Shown here: positions 39,701 to 53,000 of the stretch, in pieces
How positions within the stretch are numbered: the first letter of the stretch is position 1
Layout of the letters: each line of letters opens with the position of its first letter
From: Ariolimax columbianus
Lineage: Eukaryota > Mollusca > Gastropoda > Stylommatophora > Arionidae
Assembly: GCA_036924085.1 (NCBI GenBank)
Contig: JAVGWX010000003.1
Span: 126,910,974-126,974,973, forward strand
Direction of reading: 5' to 3'
Length of the DNA: 64,000 nucleotides
Made by a program: the position numbers and the translations under genes
Notes under the pieces: model-generated
Told to the model about the DNA's origin: nothing
What the model saw: the letters and a program-made list of their open reading frames with translations, nothing else
Databases searched by the model: none

Positions 39701-42700
39701 GCACGACAACATCAATACGGCACCAGAAGAGCATATGATGGCCAAATTAACAATGAGTGAAATGGAAGAGGCCATGAGAACATTAAAGAAAAGGAAATCT
39801 CCCGGAAAAGACGGGATAACAAACGAAATGCTGATGGGGCTGGGCCAAATAGCGAAGAGGAAACTGCTATCAGTCCTGAACCAAAGCTGGAAAAGGGGTA
39901 TTGTACCCCAGGCATGGAAAGACGCAGTACTTGTACCAGTACCAAAGAAAGGAAAAGACAAAACAGATCCAAATGGATACAGGCCTATCAGCCTACTGAG
40001 CTGTGTCGGCAAACTGATGGAATGTGTGATAAACACCAGACTGATGTGGCATCTGGAAGAAAAACGAATACTAATTCCACAGCAAGCAGGCTTTAGACAG
40101 CACAGATCCACTGAGGACCAGGTCATCCTCATAGCCCAGGAAATAGAAGATGCCTACCAGGCACAGAAACACACAGTAGCGGTTTGGGTGGACCTGGAAA
40201 AGGCATTTGACAAAGTCTGGAAAGACGGACTTAGAGTCAAGCTAAGGAGAAGTGAAGTTTGTGGGAGAATGTACAAGTGGATCAACCACTACCTCAAAAA
40301 AAGAACGGCCAGAGTCCAAGCACAAGGGCAGATGAGCAAAAAGGTGACACTCCAGCAGGGAGTACCCCAAGGGGGAGTACTGTCACCCACACTCTTCCTG
40401 GTGTATATAAACGACATTACAGAGAATATACCAAGAAGAGTCAATAGCTCAATGTTTGCAGACGATCTGGCTATGTGGACCTCTGAAAAAAATCTCACCA
40501 TAGCAAGAAATCAGATGCAGCAGGCCCTAACATCGCTGGAAGAGTGGGTGAACTCATGGCTGGTCAAAATAAACGAGGAGAAAACCACATGTACAATATT
40601 CTCGCTTTCAATCAAACCCCAAAACACCAAATTAAGCCTAAATGGCAAATTCCTGCAGCCAAACGACAACCCAAACTATCTGAAGTCACATTTGATCAGC
40701 GCATGACATCGAAAAGTCAGATCGAGAGAAACCGAATGAGAGCCAGAGAAAGAATGGCAATCATGAGGAAACTTGCTGGCACAAGCTGGGGAGCAGACGA
40801 AAGTATACTAAAGAAACTGTACACTGGAAGAGTGAGATCTGTTCTCGAGTATGGCATTGCGGCATGGACAACAGCAGCAAAGGCGAACTTCGATAAAGTT
40901 AGCAAACTTCAAAACCAAGCCATGAGAGTTATAACAGGAGGCATGAAGTCAACGCCAATTGTAGAGCTTGAAAAGATTACAAAACTGCAATCCATGACCG
41001 ATAGAAGAGACTGCAGAGCCCAGCTGCAGTCAGAGAAACTCCGAAGACTGACTGACCATCCAATGCACCAGAGACTAAACAATTTGGGAAATGGGAAACT
41101 AAAGCGGAGAAACTTTGCAGAAATAGCCAAAGCAAAGATGCACGAAGATCCCATAAACGCACTAACAACACCAAAGTCCATCACTACTGTACGAAAATCT
41201 ACCTGGAGGCAGGATATATTTCCAGAGGTGGTAGAAAATATACCAGGTATTGGAAACAAAAACTGCCAGACTGAAAAAGAAAGGAGAGATACTACCCTAA
41301 GCTTTATATCGAAAAACTACCCAAGCATGGACTGGACCCATGCATACACCGACGGTTCTGTAACAAACACCACACAGAACGGAGGGGCAGGAGCATTCCT
41401 GAACCTACCAAATAGCAGAAAAATAACACTGTCATTCGCTACTAGTAAGTACACAAGCAATTTCAGAGCGGAGGCAGAGGCACTGAGGGCGGCAGTGGAA
41501 GAAATGGTGACACATAAAGGAAATGAAAGCCATACAGTCCTGCTTACAGATGCTCTGGCCGTAGTCACAGCGCTAAAAAGCCAGAAAAACACTAAGCTTA
41601 ATGACTTAAGAGCAGTACTCTGTCAACTATGCCAGCAGTCCGCACCAAAAAGGGTAGTGGTACAGTGGGTCCCATCACACTGCAACATCCAAGGCAACGA
41701 GGAGGCAGACAAGACTGGCAAAAGAAGGTGCAAGACTACCACAAACAGATACTAGTATGACGTACGAAGAGTCAAAACGGCTTATTAAAGCCAGATACAT
41801 GACCAAATGGGAAACTGAACATACCGGCTACACCAAAAACGATGCCTATTACCAGTTGAACAGAAGAGAGCAGGTCGTTGTCTTCAGACTTCGCACTGGC
41901 CACAATAGACTGACCTATTCAACAAATTGAAGATAGGTGGTACAGACGAATGCCCGTGTGGTACCGGGAAAATGACCGCTGAGCATCTGCTGCAGAACTG
42001 CCCGACATACGAGGATCAGAGAGAGCAGATGTGGCCATCACCAGTGGCAACACAAGACAAGCTCTATGGCAGTGTCGACAGCCTCAGGATGACCGCCGCT
42101 TTTTTCGAAAAAATAATGGTTACTGTCTGACTGCGTACGATGAAGAAGAAGAAGAAGATACATAAATACATATGTATGAAACTATGTTTATGTATATACA
42201 ATTTTATTGCTGCTGGTAGATTCATAACACTTGACTACCCCATGTAGATGACACCCCAACTCAACTGTCCATGGAAGTAGCTTACGATCTGAGGTGCCAG
42301 TCAGACCCACTGCGTGTAACAAGACACAACAAACTGTATGGTGCTTCCCTTTGTCCAGTAACTGAAAAGATGATTTCCCTGATTATGAGTGACAGCCGTG
42401 TAATGTTCTGGGAACTCACAGGTGTTCAGGTATTTGTAATGATGGCCTTATAGGTTATCACGGTTTTATCACTTTTGCAAATACACTTCACAAATAAGAC
42501 ATGTCTTCATTTATATATCACATACATAACAGTCTCTTGCTAAAATCTTCTAAACGCTTAAACTGAAAAAAATAATCTTTAATCAGTCATAATTACTGAT
42601 TCAAATCGAAGGCAGAAATTACATTGCACTGTTTCATAAGGTCTATGACCCAATGCATGTGATTTCAATAGGTTCTTTTGTCAAGCTTACCTTCCTTAGC

Positions 42701-45700
42701 CCTTGACTGTTCCAGTCTGCATGTAAGGTGACAGACATGTGTTTCCACTTTCCTAAACCCTACCCTTTAACCTATCCAGCTTTGGAGGCCCTGCTGTTAG
42801 CCTTGCTACTTCCAGCAAGCTATTTTCATTGGCAGCCTGGCTAATGAGGAGAGGGATTGACATGATCCATGTAGTAGTGAGTGACACGCAAATAAAGCCA
42901 AGCATAGCACAACCACCTGGAGAACCCCGTTCCACCTTCATCAGCACGCCCGGAACGTGCGGAAAGCTACTGCAACCTGCCACAACATCCTTTTCAGGGC
43001 GCACACAATAGTAACCTACTCATTGTGGGCATTCACAAACAAACAACAACAGTTTAAGCTGCTTTCAGAAGTAAATATATTTAACTATTGGTGTCAATAA
43101 ACAAGTATTAGTCTGTTATTTTTGTCAAAAGTTGTTATTTGTATTTGTGACCACTCCCAACAGATGCTATTAAAACTTATTAATGCTATTATCTACATTT
43201 GTTTTTCAGTTCACTGCAGTCCTTATGATTTTTAATTCATAAGGAAAGCTAAGTGAAATGTTATTTTAAATTACATTTTAAAAATTCCTCTTTTCATATG
43301 CGTGGCTTATCAATTCTTTGTTTAATCATGCCTTTTTTCTTCTTCCTTAACTCCTTATCTTTCACTCATTCTTTCCTATTTTTGTAGTTATCATTTAGTA
43401 GTAGGGGGCTCAGTGGTCTCGAGGTAAGGTGTCCGCCTTGAGTGCCAGAGGTTGCGGGTTTGAATCATGGTGGAGACCATTTTTTTTAATGTGGATTTTC
43501 TGGCAAAAAGTTCCCCTGATTTATGGGTAGTGAGATCTGCTTCCGCTTTCAGTGTCGAGAACGTTAAAAATACCTTGGCAGTTAGTAATCGAAAAAAGTA
43601 GGCTTAACGGTTGCTGCCCGGATAAAATTATAGTTAAAAATCTACCCAAATTATTGTGTATCTTCCCCCAGGCCTAGTAAGCTGCAGGAAGTTGTAAAAA
43701 TATCTACCACATATAGCTGAAGCATTCAGCTGCCTGGTAACAGACATTAATATGCCTGTTTGAATACCAGGATTCCAAGTATTTAGTAGTCCTTGAGCTT
43801 CTTACCATGACTTACTCTTCTCTGCCCTTCCTTGATCTGTTTGTAAGAGAACCATTAGCATTGCTGGAGCATTCATTTAGAAGCATGTAGTTTTATGAGT
43901 TTTACTGTTTCCCATTTAATTTCTTTAATTTGTTGTACTTTTCCAGCCAACTGGAAATGAAAGCAGTGTTCTGGCACCCTTGTTGAGTCCAGGCTGGGAT
44001 ATGAAAGGTCCAGATAAAGCTGCAGATGTTTCATTTCCACTGGATCCCAGCATATTACATCCTCAGTTGGCCTTGTCTGACATTATTGGAACATCCCAAG
44101 TATGCCATAACATACACACAAATGGAGAATTATTGTATTTTATTTCAGTGCATTGTATGATTAACTCTTCTGTCCTCTTATCTCGGACCCACATGAAAAT
44201 TTGTTTATATTATTCCTGTATACTTGGAACCAGTACTGGCATTTGGCAATGAATCGTTGACAATTAGCAAGCAAGCGCTTAGATCTTGGGAAGCAACGAA
44301 GATGGGGTTTTACAGACGAATGCTGCAGATCCCATGGACTGCAAAGAAGATTAATGATACAGTACTCGAGGAGGCACAAGCACAAATACAACTTATTGCA
44401 AGGATCAGAATAAGGCAGTCATCCTTTTTTGGACATGTTATAAGAAGAGGCGGCTTGGAGCACGTCGTGACAACAGGAAAGGTAGCAGGAAAGAGAGACA
44501 GAGGAAGGTCAAGAGAGAAGATGTTGGACAGCATGGGCGACAATCAACAAAAGAGTTGGTAAACAACACACATGATAGAAATGGATGAAGGTCCATGATG
44601 TCCAAGTCAACTGGCATTGCAGCACCTGATGATGATGATTTCTGTATAGCACGAGTATCTGTTAAAAAAGTTTCAGAACATCTTTTGTGTAACTTTTTTT
44701 TTTACGTTGAGCCTAGTAAGCCGTGTCTCCTTCTAAATACACCTCTATTAAAACTTTGCTCTCAACACTGTTTCTACTTCTAGAAATGATCCTGGCAAGC
44801 ATTTTTGGGGATCATGTGTAGATCAGTGAATTGCTCTCAGTGATCTGGCGACAGAAGTTTATTTTCAGTCTCTTCAAGTGTTTCTTGGTCTACCTCTCAT
44901 CCCTTATGTATTCCATGTCAGGGCCTATCTAGTTGTGTTTGATGGTGATTTCTGTAACATGTGTCCTATCCAACCCCATTTCCTACATTTGACCTGTTGC
45001 TCCACTGGTTCCTGCTGGCTCCTTTTCCATAGATCTTCATTCTGACTGAGTTTCCTCTGCACTACCCTTATCATTCATCAAGTTTCTTCTCCGTACATAA
45101 CTACTGACTCGACAGCCTAAGGTATTGCAGTTTGTATATTTTTATTTAGTCACAATCCTCTTGTTCATACTCCTACCTTCTTTCTGCATTGCTTTAATTA
45201 AAATGTAAGCAGAGACTGCTGTTTTAATTTCTTTTAAGTCTAAGTAATGTAAGTCTGAGTAGTAGAGTAGTGGTAGAGTTCTCACAGCAAATGTATCTGG
45301 TTCGATTCCTGTTATCAACATGCTCAAGCTGATCATCTCTAAATGGATACTTGCCTTACTGTTAGGAACAAAAAGACAAAGGAAGGGAACTGACCACCTC
45401 ACCTCATAAAAAGCTGAGGCATAGTTCAATGAATTTTCAAGCACTTCATCCCCGACAGCAGAATCTGTTATAGAATTACCCCGATTATAGGATAACAAGT
45501 AATTTTTTCAGTATTTTCTCTATAATCACAGAATACAAAGAAGATTAAAATGCCATTTTACATGAGAACTGTAACATATGTTAACTGATGCTTTGAACTA
45601 AATAGGACAATTGAGAGAAACAACACATATGACCAAAAAAAACGGTTATCTCAAATGAATATCAAATAGTGCATGGTATGAAAAAATGCGCAATTAACCC

Positions 45701-48700
45701 TTTCCGGTCATGGGTAATTTTGCTGATTTGTGTTACTCCGTCCAAGCTAAGTGTCGGAATTCCATACACCAAAGTTTTAATCAAAATAAAATAAATTAAT
45801 ATTGAATAAATTGTGTTAAAATTAAATATCGTTAGACACATAATTAAACCATCTGTGACATGAAGAATTCATAATAAAGATTATATATTAGTCTCATCTT
45901 TCAGTTCCGAACAGGACACCCTGGAGTCAATAGCCACTTGAACTGCATCAATCCCCAGCACTTGCCCTTGTGCAGACATTGCTTTCACCCTAATGAAACA
46001 GTTCGACACCTACTCATTGAGTGCAGTTGCCTGCACACTGTATGGAGCAGTGAAACAACTGAAGAAGACCTGAATCTTTATAAGAATAGCATTGAGCTGC
46101 CAAGAGAAGCCTTGTTCAGCAGCTATGGGATAACAACATATTAGTATGAGGTGTTAAATGCCAAGAGAAGCCTTGTTCAGCAGCTATGGGATAACAACAT
46201 ATTAGTATGAGGTGTTAAATGGCATTAATGCGAAGGTAGAAATTGGAGAGGAAAATATGTTTGCTCACCATGTTGTGTGTTTCACAAATACGTCCATCTT
46301 TTCCTTTACACATACCTTTCCTACTATATGTCCCCGAGTTAAATTCTTAATTGGGCAGGTGTTGAATATCCACACTCTGGACTACATTCTGCTACTTAAG
46401 CCCTTTCAGGGTTTGGTTGTGGGAGATTGAGAACGAACGCAGAATATCCACGAGTAATCCAGATGCATGATTATTGCACTGATGAAATAATAAATCTTTT
46501 CCCGGGTCTGGAAGTCCAAATTTCCTCACGGTAACGATTGATCATCATGTAGCATGTCCCTCGCAGAATGTCGCTCCCATGACAGCCCCTCTTAAAGAAA
46601 CTCGATCTCTTGTCAAATCTCCAGCCTGCTCCAGGGTCATGTCCAAGTATTTCTTGACATCTTAGTGCCATCGCCTTCTTGGTCTGCCTCTCTTGCTCTG
46701 CACCATACCTTCAATTACCGTTCTCTCAGGGAAGGAAGACTAATGTCTGGTCAGGCACATCATACTGATCAGACATGTACGTCAGGGTCAGGCCTCTCAC
46801 CTTGGCTTCCCCGTAGCCCTTCCTGAAAATGTGCTGTTTTTATGGCAGCCTCGCTAACAAAGTGAGGGATTAACATGATCACCATAGTAGTGAGCGACAC
46901 GCAGATGAAGTCACTCATAGCACAACTACCTGGAGGACACCAGTCCACCTTCATCAGCACGCTCGGGATGGGAGGAAAGCTACGACAACCCACCACTTAA
47001 CGTCCTTTTTTGGACTCACAAAAGTGAAATTCTACTCATTGTGGGTATTCAACAACAACAACCATTCCCTCAAGACCGTTGTCTTTCTGATATGTATTTA
47101 TAGAGTTTCAAACATAACTTTCACAAATGACCACCTACTGGAAATAACCTTACAGTTAAACGTCAATTGCACATTCGTGGATGCAACCATGACGTAGAAC
47201 TGTTTAAAAAAATGAAATCTCACAGACTAAATCATGAATCGCAAACACATGTTTCAGTGGTCGATTTTGGTTATATCTGGCGTCAATTTTAGGTATTCAG
47301 TGGCTGATTTCGGCGCTTACAAGCTGGAAAAGTTTAAGTGTATGATAAATCAATAGCGAAATAACAAATAGTTGAAGTAAAACGTGCATAAACTAATATA
47401 TGTGTGATTGTATGTTTTTCACAGACTTCAGAATTTGGCCCAACAGGCACACCTGTGCAGCTGAAGTTTCTTCTTGCAGGCTTGACCAGTGGCATTTCTG
47501 CTCATGTGACAGTGATAAGGATGTGTCCACCACTCACCAATAGAAACATTGATACATATCAGCCTCTTATGGCATTAGGTAAAACACATTGAAAAGTGAT
47601 ATTGCTCAACTATGTAAGCAGGTGTTTTGAATCTGCACTTTGTCATAATAGAGTATTTTAATCAGTAAGTCATTTGGTCTGATTGATGTAGGAATAGAGT
47701 ACTCACTTTTTATGGTAAAGGTACCGGGTTTAACTCCCATTACCAGCATGTTCCATCTGACTCAAACTGAGTAATTGGCTTACTGTTAAGGAAGGAAAAG
47801 CAGCAAAGACAGGAAATGGCTACCCACATCATAATCTATATGTGGTCTCATACAATGGAGTCTAACACTTCATCCCTGACAGCAGTATGTGCTATGGGAC
47901 TACCATTACCTTTTAAAGTCATTTGGCAAGTGAAGAAAATGGTTGTCCTTTGAAGCTTAGGGCTTGAATTCAATCACTGGTCTCAACACACTTCACACCT
48001 GTAAATGGATACCTGAATTACAGTTGGGGAAGACAAGGTGGTGAAGAAAGGAACTGGTCATCCCACATTTAGAAAAAGCTGAGTGTCTTTTCTACCACTT
48101 TTTCCTTTGTCATAAGTTGTTAGGTGTAAAAAGTAAAGTAACCCATAGCATTACTGGAGTAGGGGTGCAAGGTGTTAGCGATCTCACATTTCAAAGGCTC
48201 GGCTATATGAAGGCGGTAGCCATCTCCTCTCCCTCGCCGCTTTTACTTCCCCGACTGAACCAGTACCCATTTAAGACTGGATCGACCCAGGAGCCGTTGC
48301 GGTCTGAAAAAACATTTCCACCTCACTGGGGAATGAACCCAGGACTACTCAGATGTGAATCCAGCGTGCTAACCACTGCGCTACGCGGCTCTCTTTGTTA
48401 GGTGAAACAGCCAATATGTCATTTGATCCAGGTCTGTCAGCATCATTAATGGAGTAGTGTGACATCCTGGCTTTCTCCATCCTATATGAAGGATAACCTG
48501 TAACAAGAAAAGCCTGGCACATCACCAGTTTTATGAGGAAAACAAAATGTGGTTTTTGTAAGTGGATGATGGAGAATAAGGAATCAAGTTATTTACTACT
48601 TCTTCCCTCCTTCATTTCTGTCATAGTTTTTTTGGCTTGTATTCCTTGATGTTCATCCTCCTGTCCTTATCCTGAAAGTTCTTTGCCAGTGCCTGGTGAG

Positions 48701-49931
48701 ATACACTACTTGTTGGTCTCCCCTTGGATATTGTGTGATAAAAATTGTAATCAACACACATAATTCTCGTCTTCAATATTTGTCAATGTGCCAAAACATA
48801 AACCAAATGTCAGCCTTAGTAAAACAGAATGTAAATGTGGTTGTCAGTCAATGTGCCAAAACATAAACCAAATGTCAGCCTTAGTAAAACAGAATGTAAA
48901 TGTGGTTGTCAGTCAATGTGCCAAAACATAAACCAAATGTCAGCCTTAGTAAAACAGAATGTAAATGTGGTTGTCAGTCAGTGTGCCAAAACATAAACCA
49001 AATGACAGCCTTAGTAAAACAGAATGTAAATGTGGTTGTCAGTCAATGTGCCAAAACATAAACCAAATGACAGCCTTAGTAAAACAGAATGTAAATATGG
49101 TTGTCAGTCAGTGTGCCAAAACATAAACCAAATGTCAGCCTTAGTAAAACAGAATGTAAATGTGGTTGTCAGTCAATGTGCCAAAACATAAACCAAATGT
49201 CAGCCTTAGTAAAACAGAATGTAAATATGGTTGTCAGTCAGTGTGCCAAAACATAAACCAAATGTCAGCCTTAGTAAAACAGAATGTAAATGTGGTTGTC
49301 AGTCAATGTGCCAAAACATAAACCAAATGTCAGCCTTAGTAAAACAGAATGTAAATATGGTTGTCAGTCAGTGTGCCAAAACATAAACCAAATGTCAGCC
49401 TTAGTAAAACAGAATGTAAATGTGGTTGTCAGTCAATGTGCCAAAACAGAAACCAAACATCTGATTTAGTGCCAAAATGCTATACAAGGAAAATAATATA
49501 AGCAGCATGTGTGAAGTTCAATATTTCATTGTTTGTTTGCATTGACCAGGTGCATTGCTTTCAGCAAGGTTTATAAAAATCATTGCATGCATAGGGGTGC
49601 TGTGCTTGGTTCACAATCCCAATATCCTGAGTCAAATGACAGTGTGCAAATTAGTTTTCTGTTGAAGTATGATAAAAACATAAAAAATTTGTCTTTGATT
49701 GATATCTAAAAATGTCCGTCCTTATTGAGTTATTGCTAGTTGTGACATCCACATGCATTGTGTTCCTTTTTTAAATATAAAAATCAGGAATTTGTACAGT
49801 AGGTAAAATATTTGTAGTATTCTAATTTTTATCCAATTTACATTTCGTTGCTGACCTTAATGCTTTCATCTTCTTTTTCTTCTCCTTTTTTCATTAAAAG
49901 TGTAATGCACCAACAAATTCTTTCTCTCCTC

Positions 49932-50010
<79 letters not shown>

Positions 50011-53000
50011 CCCCCCATCCATTTTTATAGCTCTATTTATTCCAGAAAGTGTGTGCTCTGATTGTCTTCTTCTGTGGTTGCTCTGTAGTGTATTCTTGGC
50101 CTTTTTTTTCCTTTCTTCTTTTTGATAGATTTACATGTTTCATGCAATTAAATTTTCTAGACAGTTCTATTTCCCTATTTTATTTTATCAGTAAAACATC
50201 AATTACATTTTGAAAGTGTGAAACCATACTGAAACAGTGGAAGTATCTGTGCAAGTATTTTAAGTTAATCATTATTCTTGTGTAGACTCTTGAGCCATGT
50301 TTTGCATTGTCTAATTGAGTATGAAAAAATGGTATGTCATTCCATAAATATTTCAGGGTACTTTTTTAATATATGCTTCACACTTTCTTGTCTATTTTTA
50401 TAATATAAGGGACTCATTCAGGCTCTGTTCAAATCGCCAATGTTGACAGTGGGCAAGTTGAGAGAGAATATAACCTGCATTCCAGTCCAATCAGGTACGA
50501 CAACCAAGAGAACTGTTACATTACTTGAAGTAGTGTGTAATCAGCTCCACTATCACTCAGTGTGGATCATATGACCACCACAAGGAGCCACATTTTGTTA
50601 GGGGCCATATGTAGTACACAAATAACAATGACTATTTAGTATGTACCACAAAAGTGCATCTGGGTGATACCTGGGTTGAAAAGAATAGGACAGCTGTATC
50701 CATCCAAACATGTTGTCAAAACAGTTTTTTTTAGCAGTCTTTCAGTAATTTCCCCTTATGTCCAGAAATATAGCCAATGGGCAGATTGATCCGAAAACTG
50801 TCTTTTATATAATTACCAAATCGTTGTCTAATGTATAAATAGTGTGTGCACTGTGAAACTTATCTATGCTGTTACATGCCAACTCTGGTGCTGAGCCAAA
50901 ACATACAACAAAATAATAGTTACTTGTGAAGATGTGGCTGAATGAAGGAGGACCATTAGCTAGGGTGTTGGAGTGTGTTGTTAATTTTGGGAACAAACTC
51001 TACCACAGAAATTAATGAATTTATGCGCTTGTAAAGTAGACACATCAATAAAAATAATAAAAGTGACAGGACATCACAAGTATCAAGGAGGTTGAAATAT
51101 GACTAGTTAAAGTTTAAACTAAACAATTTTGTCACGTCACAATATGTGGGTGCTGCAGGAGGAGGTCATTGTGTGTGTGTGAGGAATTTATCAGAACAAA
51201 AGCTGTCAAAATAGAATAAATGTATGGAGACATACATAGAAACAATTCACTAACATGTAATACTCAAGAATTAATGAGTTCTGAATAATTGTTTTTTTTT
51301 AGTTAGTGTTAACTGAGTCAGACATGTCCAAAAAAGGTAAAGGGTGTCTTTCAGACTTTTAACCGCTGGTCGGGGATGAAATGTTAGAAACTTGTGTGAT
51401 GTGAAAATGGTCAGTTCTCTTCCTCACTGCCTTTACCTTCCTTAACCGTAAGTCAAGTACCCATTTAGAGCTGGGTCGACTGAAGAATGACGTAGCAAGA
51501 GCTGAACCCTGTATCTTTGCTGTAAAATGCAAGTGCTCTACCAATACACTAGTCAGACACTCCAGACTAGACTAATTATTATTAAATTACAATAATGTTG
51601 GTAAAAAAATTATTAATCTGGAGACAAATGATTTCTATGCTACGTATAATCACTTATAATGTGCACATCTCTTCTTAAAATGATATGACACTTTGGCATT
51701 ATGTCTAAAGATATCAAATGGACTGATCAGAGGATGACGTGGGCTAGGGTTAAGTACACGGCTTACAATCCGAAGGTGCTGACTTCACTCCCCATCACAG
51801 CACCAGCTGTTACTCCGTGAAGCAAACCCTTAGAAAATGCAGGAAGAAGCAGAGCCTTACATAAAATGTATTGCGAGGTCGGGTGCACTGGGCGACAGGT
51901 GCAAAATTAACACGTAGTGCAGCACACACCACCTTGGAGGAATAGAAACAAATTTTTTTAATGGACGATCAGTGATAGCAATCTAGATCTAGTCTATCAA
52001 ACTTGCTTGGTTCATGAAAATGTGACTTTCTGTGTTCATATTCCACATGAGGATATAATAAATGTATAATCATTTATTGAGACTTTCCTGTTACAGAAAA
52101 TATGCATCATGGAATTTTTCTCAAAATATATTTTTTGTGCAATGTGTCTGTGAAAAGTTTTTAATGTCTCAAAAACCAAAGCAAGCAGATTTTGAAATAT
52201 CTCAATAATAGTGGGAGCCATGTAGCACAGTGGTTAGCATGCTGACTTCGCATCTGAGTGTCCTGGGTTCATTCCCCAGTTGAGGGAAATATTTATTCAG
52301 ACCGCAACGGCTCCCGGGTCGACCCCGCCTTAAATGGGTACCGGTTCAGTCCGGGAAGTAAAAGCGGCGAGGGAGAGGACATGGCTACCGTCCTCATATA
52401 GCCGAGCCTTTGAAATGTGAGATCGCTAACACCTCACACCCCTACGGCAGTAATGCTATGGGTTACTTTACAATAATAGTAGCTATCTATTACTGCACCA
52501 TGATAAAACTTAACTTTACTGCAGAACAGGAAAAATAGGAATTTACATAGAATCATTTAGAAAGAATCATTTGCCTGTAGTGTCTCTGGTTACCTGCGCC
52601 GACTCCACATTGGTGGATTGTTAGGTTGCATAGCACAACATTGACTTGAAGTTGTCAAATAAAGGAAAATTACTTAGATGCCTTTTGTCCAATAGGTTTA
52701 TGATGCCATGTAAATTACAAATAAAGAGGGTTGTTTATGAAGCTAGCAAACTCATCATTGTTGTAAAATCACCACTGCATTTGCTGTATACATGTTTCCT
52801 GTAAAGGGGCTAGCTGTAGTGATGGGCTCATGCTTCACTTGAAGCAAAAGATGAATCATCATCATCACATAAGTGAGCTTCAGAGTGGTTACAGGGCTTG
52901 CTTCTCATGGCAAAGGTATTGGATTCAATCACTGGTAATGAATTAGTTCAGTCTACCCAGCTGTATATAGGGAACTCAAAAGCAGCAAGGATAGTAACTA

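Noticed and set aside
39692..40501. Minus-strand frames of 70-146 codons opposite the RT
   Set aside because: They are antisense to a recognisable reverse transcriptase, with no domain of their own.
43405..43485. tRNA gene
   Set aside because: It has Pol III box-like motifs, but stem pairing is poor and SINE-like sequence follows.
45693..47350. A large piggyBac-type element starting TTAACCCTTTCCGG
   Set aside because: The proposed right end (GCTGGAAAAGTTTAAG) is a poor inverted match and the interior contains unrelated elements, so I could not support the boundaries.
48784..49455. Evenly spaced repeats resembling a CRISPR array
   Set aside because: The whole 65-bp unit is repeated; there are no variable spacers.
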